64,000 nt of DNA. Origin: Nymphaea colorata. Its lineage: Eukaryota > Streptophyta > Magnoliopsida > Nymphaeales > Nymphaeaceae. Under the pieces are notes generated by a model. That model was not told the origin of the DNA. It was given only the letters and a program-made list of their open reading frames with translations, and did no database searches. Position numbers and translations under genes: made by a program. Positions 12,082 through 23,545 of this stretch are shown one piece after another (the stretch's first letter is position 1; each line of letters opens with the position of its first letter). Where the stretch lies: positions 1,803,001 to 1,867,000 of the forward strand of contig NC_045142.1 in the NCBI RefSeq assembly GCF_008831285.2. The letters run 5' to 3'.

Positions 12082-12467
12082 GCTGTGCTTGAACTAACTA
12101 ACTGCCTATTAGCCCTTGCCCAGACTGCGGCACCAAAGAAGGTGAAGGTTGTTGTTGTGGACTTCTCTCCAAGCAGTGCTAAGCATTTGGAGACTTATAC
12201 TACCCTAAGAAAAGAAGAATGCCTAAAGAAATTGTTTGATGGGGAGAAACATATAGAGCAACAACTTTCTTGTGCCGTTCCATGCGTTCTAGGATGAGTT
12301 AAACATAAACCTCATGATTTCTCCCCTGTCCTGTAAAAAAGGGAACACCACCTAACAAGCAACGCCATTGATGAATCTCTGTTTTTTTGCTTAAGTTTTC
12401 CGCGTTTCTGTATACATATAGGGCTGCCAATCATCATCTGATTATGAGTTAGGATATAATATTTTCA

Positions 12468-12553
12468 AGTAAACTTCAGCTATATGATTTCTTATCTGCA
12501 ACTGGTAGTTAGTAAACTTCAGCTATATGATTTCTTATCTGCAACTGGTAGTT
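12468..12553. repeat. Perfect 43-bp tandem duplication
   Basis: Two identical 43-bp units (12468-12510 and 12511-12553), each starting AGTAAACTTCAG and ending ACTGGTAGTT. The identity suggests a recent event. Non-coding. Confidence 0.93.
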
Positions 12554-12740
12554 GTCCGCATAACCCTAATTTGCCTATCAGAAAAGCAAAGGAAGGATTT
12601 TAAAAAATTTTACTTGTTATACATAAAAATTTTGACATAAAAATTTTGAAAAATGATATTTTGACCTTAGTCAAAATTTAGAAACTCTAATTTAGCCTCC
12701 CTCATGAAAATCTTTTGGCTCCATCCCTGCTCTGCGCAAG

Positions 12741-13048
12741 TAGGGGTGAACAACGAGTCGAGCTACTCAAGCTCGTGAACGAGTTCGAGCCGAGTCTTTG
12801 CTTAACGAGTCGAGCTCGAGTTCATGAGTCGACTCGTTCAAATAATTGAGTCGAGACGTAACTAACGAGTCGAGCTCGAGCCTTAATCAAGTTGATATAT
12901 TCTAATGAGTTTATGAGTTTGTCGAGCCTTAATCGAGTTGAGTTCGTGCTCAATACGTAACAATGAGTATAAATTCTATTCAAATGAGTTTGTTGAGCCT
13001 TAATCGACTGACTGAACTTGGGCTCGACTCGGCTCGGGTTCAACCCTA
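12741..13048. mobile_element. hAT-like MITE, TIR TAGGGKTGAAC
   Basis: The left end TAGGGGTGAAC and the inverted right end TAGGGTTGAAC match at 10 of 11 bases. The flanks TGCGCAAG and CACGCAAG match at 6 of 8. The interior carries many GAGTCGAGCTCGAG-type motifs like those in the element at 375-851, so the two may belong to related families. It is 308 bp with no coding capacity. Confidence 0.7.
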
Positions 13049-14168
13049 CACGCAAGGATGACACACACAAGTAGAAATATATTCCTTTACTAAGGCTGGT
13101 GTTTGGTGGACATGGATTCCTAAACTCTCTTGTAGTATGCATTTCACCTTTCAGGTTGAACAAAATGTCACGGTCGATAGAACAAAACAGGGACAGACAG
13201 TGCCATGAAGATCATCTTGTCTTCATTATCAGGCTTCTGATATTTCTAATGGAACCGTTAGGTAGCCCGCAGTGAGAGCACTGCTTTTTAAACAAGAAAC
13301 AGAAAGGACCATTTTCATGAACCTTAATCTACAAGTAATTCCGCCAACCTGGCCGGCGGTTCGAGTTAAAGACCTTTAAGTTGAAGAAAGTCAAGAGTTC
13401 GAGATGTGGTCAACACGGTGGGCGTATGCTTTGGCGAAATTAAATTGGTAAGAATCTGCCTAACTCCAGCTTGCCTATCCAACTGTCTCCAAATGAGAGA
13501 CTGAGGCTGGACAGCTAACCCGCTGCTCCGACCCCACGAAGCTTGTTCTTTTCCTTTTCTTTCCATCCATTGTTGTATGAATCCGAACCGCCGGCATCAA
13601 GGAAGGGAGGCGAAATACAACTTGTTGTTGGCCTGTTCATACAGTCAAAAGATCGATCTCGCGTGGACCAAGTCGAGCTTGCTCGCATTCACAAATAGGC
13701 TGAGTGTGAACTCAGAGTGCGAAACTTCGGCCTTTGCTCACGTAGGTTGGCTTATATATGTATAGTTGGCAAACTTGTTGATCCGAGTTGGAAGCCACTT
13801 GAGTCGGCTAGGACTGTTCATTTACAGGTCATGAGTTAGGGTTTTGCAGAGTCAGCTGCGATTATCAACAAATTACAAGTTCTTTTTCGTCATGTGTTGT
13901 TGAATGCTAAATTTTGTTACTTTTTCAATTGTGAAATACCACAAATTTTACTAAGTATAACAAATACTCTTATTATTCAGTTTTAGTTGACTAAAAAAAA
14001 ATCAAACATGAGTCCCAACAAACTTACTTTTTATATCTATTTATAGAAAAAATGCATATATATATATATATATACACGTCAAACATTTGTAGTGGACGTT
14101 TCGGCCTTCTTTTGAGCGGTGGGTCAAATCCTGCTTATTGCTCAACGTGGGCCAGTTCAGCTCATAGA
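13049..14168. other. Intergenic, no gene seen
   Basis: Mixed composition with unrecognised short frames and a short (TA)n run near 14057-14075. Confidence 0.5.
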
Positions 14169-14586
14169 TAGAGATGTTAATTGATTGGACTTATCTAGTG
14201 TTACCGGATGTTAAAATATTTGGATTTGAATTCGGATTTTAAAATGAACGAAGACAAGTATGTGCTATATCTGGATCTGAATCTGATCCAAATCTTATAA
14301 TTCACATCCAAATTCGAATATGAAACTTTTAAACCAAATCCCAACTGCACCACAATATATTGAGCGCCGACTTTCAAAATGTGTGGATATTAGGTGTAGG
14401 ATATTTATTTAAAAGTAAATTTGGTTCAAATCTATTCTGAATTTGAACAGGTATTTATTTAAATCTAAATCTGAATCTGAATCTGAATTTGATCTGGTTT
14501 TTCAATCATTTTTTTTTTCATATACTTCTTTTAGGTAGTTCGGTTAGACTGACGTCGAGTCCAATTCGGATTCATTGACATCCCTA
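14169..14586. mobile_element. Probable hAT-like element, uncertain TSD
   Basis: The left end TAGAGATGTTAATTGAT pairs with the inverted right end TAGGGATGTCAATGAAT at 13 of 17 bases. The interior has many GGATTTGAAT/CCAAATC repeats in both orientations. Immediate flanks do not match as an 8-bp duplication, but TTCAGCTC and TTCAACTC lie just outside each end and could be a shifted duplication. No coding capacity. Confidence 0.5.
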
Positions 14587-15285
14587 ACATTCAACTCGAC
14601 ACTAGTCAGTGGTGCAGATCGAGCTGGTTCGTTCAGCTGTTTCCCTTTGCTTCGCACTACCCGCTCTGGATGTTCATTAGGATGATTTCACATGCATCTG
14701 CTCCATGGAGTTCTTGCCATTTCAAGATGTAAGTGATCATTTATGTGGCATGGATTTTTTTTATTTATCTTTATTAAAAAATATAAATACAAGTACACAG
14801 GTCTGAGAATAATTAAGAATATGCACAAAATAATGTGAAATGCTTCGAAAATAAATATTTTTGATAATTTTACACAATTACAATGTCTTAATATCTTAGA
14901 TCAGCTTATACGTCATCAAATCGAGTTGGGGTGGGTGTGAAGGGGAAAAGAAGGAAACAGAAGCTTTACAAAAAGATTGGCATAACCAAAGTTGAACATG
15001 TTTTTTATTACTCCTTCAAAATTAGATGTGTTTCTATAAAATTTTCAAAAAAAAAAAATTGTAGCACAGATGCAACTGATTTAAATGTTGTTTTAAATAA
15101 ATAAAAACATCGTTTTTGTGGTTGATGATTGAGCAATTGTACTTTTTCGAAGATACGAAGATCTTAGGCATTAAAATTTCAAATCTTTAAGTATCCAATT
15201 ACATATGGAAACTCTTAAATCATTGCATCTTTAACAAATCAATCCTCAAGTTTTAAAAGCTAACAAGGAGACCCTTACCTTTGAG
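14587..15285. other. Intergenic, no gene seen
   Basis: AT-rich sequence without recognised features. Confidence 0.5.
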
Positions 15286-15805
15286 CCAATCACCACCGAC
15301 ACGTGGGAAAATGGGACGTCAGACGTCCGCCAGTAAATGTTGGTGAAGATTAATTTTTGCCAACGTTCAGAACAGGACATCGGTGAAAGTAGTTTTCAGC
15401 GACGTGTGCCACTAAGATGTCGTTGAAGTTGAATTTTTACCGATGTCCAACTCAAAAACGTCAATAAACATTCACTCTTACCCAAGTCTAAACGAAGATG
15501 TCGGTGAAAAGTAGCTTTTCCCGACGCATGTCACTAGGATGTCGTTGAAGTTGAGCTTTTACCAACATCTAGCTCTAAAACGTTGGTTAACATGTTACTA
15601 TAATCGACGTTCAGAACAAAACGTTGGTAAAAAGACTTTTACTGACGTCCATTTCGCAGACATTAATAAAAAATAAGATACTTTTACAGACATGTGGTTA
15701 TGCTTGCGTCTCCAAGTCACTTTTACCAACATGCATCAAATGTCGGTAAAAGTTACAACAAAACTTTTACCAACGTTTTTAAGTGCGACCTTTTATCGAC
15801 GCATC
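15286..15805. repeat. Array of degenerate inverted TTTTACCGACGT motifs (CACTA subterminal-like)
   Basis: A 12-base motif close to TTTTACCGACGT recurs in forward orientation near 15434, 15557, 15646, 15720, 15764 and 15790. It recurs in inverted form (ACGTCGGTAAAA-like) near 15345, 15378, 15498, 15621 and 15740, with GTCGTTGAAG variants near 15420 and 15541. Forward and inverted copies often sit back to back around a short spacer. Short repeats densely packed in both orientations are typical of the subterminal regions of plant CACTA (Spm/En) transposons. No CACTA terminus or transposase is visible, so this would be one end of a decayed element. Confidence 0.5.
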
Positions 15806-16921
15806 CCGGGCAAATTCTCCGCCAACTCTATAACTCCACCCGTGCCCTTCTTCTTCCATCTTTTCATTTCTCCTCTCTCTTCTTCCCACTGATATTTACC
15901 GAAGTTTTTGAGCAATTTCAGGTGTTCTTCATCAATTTTTGACGTCTAAATGATAAAAAGGTAGGTTGCTTGTTAAGTTTTTTCGATTTGTCAATGATTT
16001 TATGTTATGATATTGTTTTAGAGTTTGTAGGTTGGTTTTGTTTTTGTAAATGATGTTTTGCTTGTGGCCTATATTTGCTTATTGTATGTATTGATTGGTA
16101 GTATCTTTTACCATTATATACTTTTTCTTATAAGTGATTTTTGCCATACTGCACACAATCCAGGGAATATCATCAGCTAGTCTTCTTCTCCAAGCAACAT
16201 ATGCAGTGTTGCCCAAGCAGAAAAGAGCATTAGCTGCTAATGAGTTTAAACATTAGAATGATGAAGAATCAGGGAGTCCTAGACAAAAGCTATTTTATTT
16301 GGTTCATGTCTTCTCTATCTTGTTGTTGTTTTTGTTTTGCCTTTTAACTATTTCTTCTCTGTTTATTAGAGATAATCATTTTAGGTTTTCTATTTCACTC
16401 TTTTTTCATTTTAGGTTTTAATACTTGCAGAATCTTATATGAGTTGTACCTCTAAATGCAATACACATGGATATGGGTCGATAAAAAAAATAACAAATCT
16501 TCACCAACACATGAAATTGCATCGAATATTTCATGTGTACATGACCTCTTGAGATCAATGAATATTATATGATTTATATTACACAAGAAAGAAGTAACAA
16601 TTTTATGATAGTCATAGCAGTTGGCATCTCTTCACTGGGCATTAAACATGCTACCTCCATAAAAGAGTCGAGCTTCCCACTCTTAACAACGTTAAATCAG
16701 AAGTTATTAAAGGATGGAAAGAGAATTTACTAATAAATTCAAAGTTGGTGTTCATTTGCTGCCATTGTGTGCATAAACAACAAATACAATTTAAAAAAAA
16801 AAAATGCCTTGAATTGCATGTAAAAAATAATCTAATGATCTTGGCCCGTAGCTAGACTTTAATTCTTGCTTGGTATCAGCATGATTTAATTTTCATGATT
16901 ATCGCTTTTTACATGTACCTC

Positions 16922-16954
<33 letters not shown>

Positions 16955-17349
16955 ATATATAATGATACTCAACATATGATTGTCGAAAGACATTATATGA
17001 TATTGTTTTTACTGTACAGTCGTTCGCTTATATTTAAGTTTTTGCTTATGCTTGTTCAGTTGTAAGGAGTGGTTTTCACCGGTTTTGGAGATTTTATGGT
17101 AGCCCGTGGCAAATAAATCGATATCCGGATCCGAGCGCTCTATGATCTAAACCGTATCCGACCCGCTTCCTTCTCAACACTTGCCTCCCCGAAGAGGTGG
17201 AGCTCTTCCCCTCCGACGAAAATATCTTTCGAAGGCGAACCCTAGAGGTGTTTTCTTGAGACCGAGGAAAACTCTCTCTCTCTCTCTCTCTCTTTCTCAG
17301 CTCTGGTTAGGGGTTCCGGCAGCCGGAGCGTGCAATCGGAGCCGCGAAG
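15806..17349. other. Upstream region of the SRRM1-like gene
   Basis: AT-rich to about 17040, including two back-to-back (TA)n runs at 16921-16962. From about 17090 it becomes more GC-rich and includes a (CT)n run at 17275-17295, a common feature of plant 5' untranslated regions, 55 bases before the start codon. The promoter and 5' UTR are inferred from position. Confidence 0.5.
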
Positions 17350-20300
17350 ATGTCGGGCGGTTTCTTTCGAGTAAGCATTATTGTCCTAATCCTGGTTTTC
17401 TCCTCTGATTTGCTTCTTCCTCTTCTCTAAATTTTCTGTTTCTTGGCGGCTTTCGCTTTTGAAGTAGAGAGGTCTGATTCTATGGAGTGGCCCTCCCCTT
17501 TGGAGTTAGAATTCCATTTTTGTGTGTATGGGTGTCTTTTGGAGTAATTTGGAGTCTTCCATTTTTTCCTTTTTGTTTTAAGGGCACGTCGGCTGATCAA
17601 GACACTCGTTTCTCGAACAAGCAAGCGAAGCTACTCAAGTCCCAGAAATTCGCAGCAGAGTTGGAGCATCAGGTTCGTGGTTCGGCCTAATATGGGTGGT
17701 CGTTTTGTAATTACGGTACTCATTCGGTTGCATTGTCTTCCTGTGTAGGTTGATATGACGAAAGTGAAGGTGGATGTTATTAGGCCATGGATTGCGAATC
17801 GAGTGACTGAGCTTCTCGGTTTCGAAGATGAAGTTCTTATCAATTTCATATTTGGACTGCTAGAAGGAAAAGTAAGTCGTCATGCGGCATTGGGGTTTGT
17901 TTATAAGAACATGCTTTTCTTGGTTCATTTGTAATTCTTCCCTAATGTTTCAGTTTTTTTTTTTCATTTATGAATTACTTTGCGCATCGTTAGAGAGGTC
18001 CTTTCAGGTGTTCATAATTAGTCAGGTTTCGTTACAAATTTTGAAGTTTTCGTTGTTTGATTATCCGTGAATGAATAAATTCCGTTGCTTACTTGTGAAG
18101 TTGGGGTGGGGGGATCGAGAAGTTCAACTGCTACAGTACTTTCGGGCACTGTTTGTACGTTTGGGGCCTCTAATTTGTTCATTTGTTTCGTTGAAGAATG
18201 TGGATGGGAAGCAAGTCCAAATACAATTGACTGGGTTCATGGAGAAAAATACGGGGAAGTTCATGAAGGAGCTATGGAGTTTATTGCTTAGTGCACAGAA
18301 GAACATTAGTGGAGTACCTCAGCAATTTTTAGATGCCAAGGAAGAAGAGACGAAGAAGAAAAAGGTTTAATTTCAAACACGTTATTTTGAGCGATCAGTT
18401 CCATAAAGCACGACCAGTTTCGGTTTATACTGCTTGGCTTTCTTTAAAATAAAATTTTTCTCACTTTTTGAATTTTTGGTGGACTTTAGGCTGAGGCTGA
18501 TCGTATTAACCTGGAAATTCAGAAAAGGAAGGAGAAGGATAATAGGGAAATGGAGCAAGGCCATAAGAAGGAACTGGTAACAAATATTGATAGATTGTGA
18601 TATCTTTTTAGACATTGTAATACATGATCAGTAGCCTCTATTTTCCTTGTTTTGCTACTTTTATCTGTCTTCAACAGTTCATCTAGAATTAACATCACTT
18701 ATTTTTTGTGCTCCGTTCAGCTAGCTTCTGCAATGTTTTGGGTTCATATCCTTGTTTACCTCGAACTGCTGTAGGATGGTGAGACTGATGACTCGAGAGC
18801 TGCTTTCCGTGCTTCTGATGCTACCTCAATGCATTTGTTGACCAACTCTAGCCTAGAAGACAGCAAAGTAGGGGCACATAAATTGCAAGGAAGAGAAAGG
18901 TTAGATATGTTACAACGTTTCCTATGCCTTATTTTGACACAGCTTAAATGATTCATGAACATGTCTTTCTTCAGATTCAGCAGATTCTTTATCCTCTCGT
19001 ATGCTCTAATCAATGTCATTATTTTATCACATTTTCCTGCTTTCCCTTTTCTATTACTCCTACCACTACTACTATATGATCAAGGAGGTACTGAATATTA
19101 CTTTAGACATTTATTTATTTATCTTTTGGTGAACGCATCTCTTTACTGTTTCTTCAGCTCCATTCTTCCTTACGTTATTCACCTATCTGCAGATGTTTTA
19201 GTTATTACTTGTTAGTTACTTTCTCTCCTGTTTTCGACCTTCTGAAAAGTAGTTCTAATAAGTTTTCTTTCAGCATGTAGGGTTTTCCATGATTGATATT
19301 TTAAGCATTTGCTTTTTGCCACTGCTGTTTAAGGTAAATATTGTGCTTGTATTTGTTGTTCTAAGTTGATGACATGACAAATGGACATTATGTTGAAGAA
19401 GATTTAAAAGAGTGCATCTCATATAGCATCTGTGATTCTGTTTATCCAGTATTAAAAATAAGATGTTCTTTTCATGCAGGATTGCAAGTTCCCCACATGG
19501 TTTGGACCAGTCGCCCACACATCACAGGCATGCTGTTGTTCTTATTTTTATTTTAACTGTAATTTTGCTTGCGTAGTTAGTTATGACAAATAGCTTTGGG
19601 GCTGTGGGCTAATTTGTTTTCTGGTTGTGGTCTGTTGTTCTAGAAAATCTTCACATTCCCCTCGGCCGAGGAGCAAGTCCTTCTTAAATAACAGGAGCCC
19701 CTCAAGGTATGATCTCCATACCCTCTCTCTCAAACGCACACATACAGACACACATGTCACAAAATTCTTGTGCCATGTTTCATTTTCCCTTTTTTATCAT
19801 GGATGCATGTGTTATTGCTTCTAGGTCTGGCTCTTCTAGTGAAAGATCTAGATTGGAAAGTGTGTCAAGATCTCCTAGACGTCGAAGGCGCTCCCGTTCT
19901 GTTGATAGGCGCTCTTTTTCTCCAGTACATTCTCCACACGGTAAGCATTCATCACGTTATGCTAGGTCACCGCCTAGACGCAGACCACATTATCCAAGGC
20001 GGCGATCACCCTCACCATTGCCAGTAAGACGTAGGTCTCAAACTCCTATTGAGCGTAGATCCTCTTCTCCTCTACGCCGCAAATCGCCATCCCTTCTGAA
20101 GAGAAGGTCTCGATCACCAAGATATAGGTCTCCTTCACCTGTGCGAAGGAGATTTTCTCCAGCACGTTCTCCACCTCATCGCAGATCTCCTTCTCCTTCT
20201 AGAAGGAGATTGCCTTTGCTTCAATCCCCAAAATACCGCCGATCTCCTGTTCGGTCACCAAGAAGACGCCATGTGGAGGTTTCTCCTGTTCGAAGAAATC

Positions 20301-22215
20301 GGTAAGATGATCATATTTTCAAATAACATTTGCTTGCTTTCTCATTTCTGCAGTATGTAACAAATGCATTCTTGCAACCATATGTTCTCAGGAGTCGGAG
20401 TCCATACAGAAGTCACAGTCCTCCATATAGAAGTCGTAGGAGCTTGAGTAGAGAGCGTGTTGCTCATGCAAATGGTTCAGATCCAAGAAGATATAGAAAC
20501 GAAGAAAAGAGTCATAGGTATCAGAATCTAACTTTTGTATTCCACTAGCGGTACTAGAAATCCTCTTTCATCTTATTGTCCTGTTGATCTTTTCATTTTC
20601 CCTCAACATGTCCAGGGCATATGGAAGAAGGTCCCCAGATGCACATGCTATTGAGAGAAGTGAGAGTAAACGCTCTGGTGGAGGATACGAGCGTCATGGT
20701 CCTTCAGTGCGGCCACTATCTATTAATTTGAGGTCACCACAACGTGACGTAAAGTTGCCACCTGATTCCTCTCATAAAATCTCCACATTGTCACCTTCAG
20801 AAGAGCCAGTTCGCAGTCAGTTGGACTCACCTGTGTATGACAGGAACAAAAATATGAACCAGAGGAGGTATGTATATGATCTTTTATAATTTCAAATTTT
20901 CAACTCTATATCACCGTCGTGAATTTGCTTCTCTTGTTCTGTTGTGACTTGTTTGATTCTTCTACTCTTCTCAGTGATATGGTTCAAGGTGACAGCTCTA
21001 GAATGCTTCATAAGGAACAAAGGGTTCGCCAAGACAGTCCAGAGACAAGTACAGATGAGTAAGACGTCTTATCTTCTAGTTGTGGAAAATGTTCCTTTAC
21101 ATACCAGTTGCCACATTAGTTTACCCTGACAAAGTGCATATCATTGGCAAAATCCTAGTTGATAGAGTTTATTAGAAAGAAAAAGGAAAAGGGCAAAGGT
21201 CCAGCTAAGGTTGCAGAGGTGGATTAATTCTAGTAGGTCAACTCAGGAAAACCTCGGCTGCTAGCTGGTTTTCATAATCTGCAATGTTAGACGTCATGGA
21301 GTTCAGACATCCAGCAGCCAGTATTCAGATTCCAAGAGGGCGATCCATCCTTTGGAGATGCTTTATCTTTAGTCCTGGTCCAATGTATGGGTTTGTTGCT
21401 TTCTTCTTTTCCTGACATTGTATTCCGATTGCAGGGATGGTGTTCCTTACCAGAAAAGTCCCTCACAGAAGCCGGTGCAGCAACCTGCACGCATGCTTGA
21501 AGAAATTGAGTATGGCCCTGGTCGGCTAGGGAACACTGTTTCTCATAATCATGCACTGGTGAGGCAGTCATCTTCAAGACGATATGCTAGAGATAATTCG
21601 TCTCCAGAAGAAAGGCTTGATGATGCACATGCCACTCCAAATAAATTTGACACAAAAGACAAGAACGACAGAAAGATGAGCCGATCACCTGCAGATGATG
21701 ATTTTGGCATGGAGTACGAAAAAGAGCACACCAAACGATCCACAAAGATAGTGGAACACGCTGATAGGATTGGCAGATATGAGTCAGACGCTGAGGAAAG
21801 TGCAGATTCTAGGTATCGTAATTTGGGCAGCAAAAAAAAGAAGAGGGAAGGAGATGAAAGATCACCTCGTGATGATGATGACAATTCACAAAGTGATGAG
21901 AGGAAGCAAGCAAAAAGAAGAAGGAAGGAAGAAAAAAGGTTGCGGAAGGAGGAGAGAAGGCGCAGACGGGAAGAGCGGCATAGGAGGAGGGAAGAGCGAC
22001 ATGCAGCAAAGATGAAATCCAAATCTGGTGTTGCTATTTCCGTTGACATTCGGGAAAATGACAGAGGTGCTGATCAGTTGGACAGTGATGATGCGCATGA
22101 AAATTCCCATCAAAGTGATGCAGAGGAAGCTGAATCAGAGCAAAAAAGGTTGGAGATTGAGCTTCGGAAAAAGGCTCTTGAATCATTGCGAGCAAAGAAG
22201 GCTGTTGTTCATTAA
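17350..22215 (+). CDS. SRRM1: SRRM1/SRm160-like PWI-domain splicing co-activator
   Basis: Thirteen exons, all phase-consistent, 814 residues: 17350-17370, 17583-17672, 17749-17871, 18197-18364, 18490-18576, 18775-18899, 19480-19527, 19644-19706, 19825-20301, 20392-20517, 20616-20867, 20975-21058, 21435-22215. The start MSGGFFRGTSADQDTRFSNK is characteristic of plant orthologues. Exons 2-4 encode the PWI domain (RPWIANRVTELLGFEDEV, then LTGFMEKNTGKFMKELW), a nucleic-acid-binding fold of the spliceosome-associated co-activator SRm160. A basic helical stretch follows, then a long Arg/Ser domain rich in RSPSP/RRRSP repeats (mainly exon 9). The last exon is acidic then Arg/Lys/Glu-rich and ends RKKALESLRAKKAVVH, also a family signature. 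Expected role is nuclear, as an SR-related matrix protein bridging exon-bound SR proteins and snRNPs. Intron 7 uses a GC donor. Confidence 0.94.
19528..19643 (+). other. GC-AG intron in the SRRM1-like gene
   Basis: Exon 7 ends CATCACAG and the intron starts GCATGC, not GT. Exon 8 begins after TTCTAG. This is the only junction I find that keeps phase 2 on both sides and yields a continuous Arg/Ser reading (HHRKSSHSPRPRS). GC-AG introns are a known minor class of U2 introns. Confidence 0.7.
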
Positions 22216-23273
22216 ATCTCATCCCAACATGTTGGAACAGCTTTGTTTTGTAGCAACCTAGTCAGACAGCGGTGGTCGTTATGGAGAATGTAAGTGTTCT
22301 TTCTTTAAGCCATTATTATGATGTATTCTGTGTTTACTTTTGACAGTAAAAGTTTATCCCCCCTGATTTCCTGAACAATTGAATCATGTAACCATTCCAA
22401 AAATTGTTCTGCTGGCCGTGAGAATTCAACCTTGCCTCTGATGGCCATGACCTTACTTACACTACTATGCCAACTTTTTAAAGTGTAATTCGATATCGAT
22501 TTTCTTTCTGCTTTTTTTTTGCTCTGATTCCTTTCTGCCATTATCCTGGCAGTTCTATTCGGAAGTTTCTGCCATCTTAATTGACAACAAAAATTGAATA
22601 TTTGGTCATGGGCTCCAGTGAGATCTTGTTCGTCAACTTTTCCCAGCAATGACATGAAAGAGGAGAAAAAAGAATGGCTTATTCAAGTGCATATTGTTGG
22701 AGATTAAAACTTGACAACTTGGTCTATATCAAGCAAAAAACATGACAGACCTGATTAAAAGGAACCTGGAGATTGCTCTGCTACCATTTATGCGCATGGG
22801 CATGCCTCTTTGTGTACGACATGTTTCATGGTAAGAGTAGGATACAAGTGAGTGCCTACAGAAGACTCGAACTAGGGATTTCTTTTTAGATCGTCTCCAT
22901 GTATATTTACGGGCATGCGGAAGTTTCACATTGATCCTGAGATGCGTATTTGCACATTTTCTCAGTAAAAGTCGGTGGCAGGTTACCAATAGCCGGAGTT
23001 CTTCCCAAGCATGTCTTACCTGCCTAGTTAAAGTTGCCCATGCAAATTGTGGGTCTAACTTCTCGAACACAGAGTCACTGCTAAACTCACCAAACTGAAT
23101 TCTCCTAAGTCTGAAATCTGGGTCCAAATAGACCCTAGCCACCAAAAAAAATTCGGCTGCTGCTCTTCTTGAACTGCAGCAGAATCCAATATTTTGCTAA
23201 ACAGTATGCACGACCAATTCAAACATATCTTCTTTCTATGGAATCTAGATTTTAGCACAAATTCCATCCATTT
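22216..23273. other. 3' flank of the SRRM1-like gene, no further gene seen
   Basis: Probably contains the 3' untranslated region just after 22215. Short frames on the minus strand are unrecognised. Confidence 0.45.
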
Positions 23274-23389
23274 GGATATCTGAGATTGAACAAAAACCCA
23301 AAAATTTGAGATGGATATCTGAGATTGAACAAAAACCCAAAAATTTGAGATGGATATCTGAGATTGAACAAAAACCCAAAAATTTGAGA
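23274..23389. repeat. 39-bp tandem repeat, three copies
   Basis: Three nearly perfect 39-bp units starting GGATATCTGAGATTGAAC begin at 23274, 23313 and 23352; the last is slightly short. Because 39 is divisible by three the frames stay open through it, which explains the repetitive open frames here. I see no evidence that it is coding. Confidence 0.95.
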
Positions 23390-23545
23390 CCGAGTCTCCA
23401 CAACGCACTACCATCTAACTTGTCTCCACCAAGATAGCTATATATGCTCAACAGAACAGATCTTGTTGACCAGCTCTGCCTGCAATGCGGCTAGTGTTCC
23501 AAGCAAGTATCTTCATGTGTAAACAAAGAGATCATCCTTCTTTGC

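Noticed and set aside
21549..22049. Minus-strand Ser/Leu-rich 166-codon frame
   Set aside because: Antisense of the Arg/Lys/Glu-rich last exon of the SRRM1-like gene.
23274..23389. CRISPR-like direct repeat array
   Set aside because: The 39-bp units are directly abutting with no spacers, in a plant genome; it is a simple tandem repeat.
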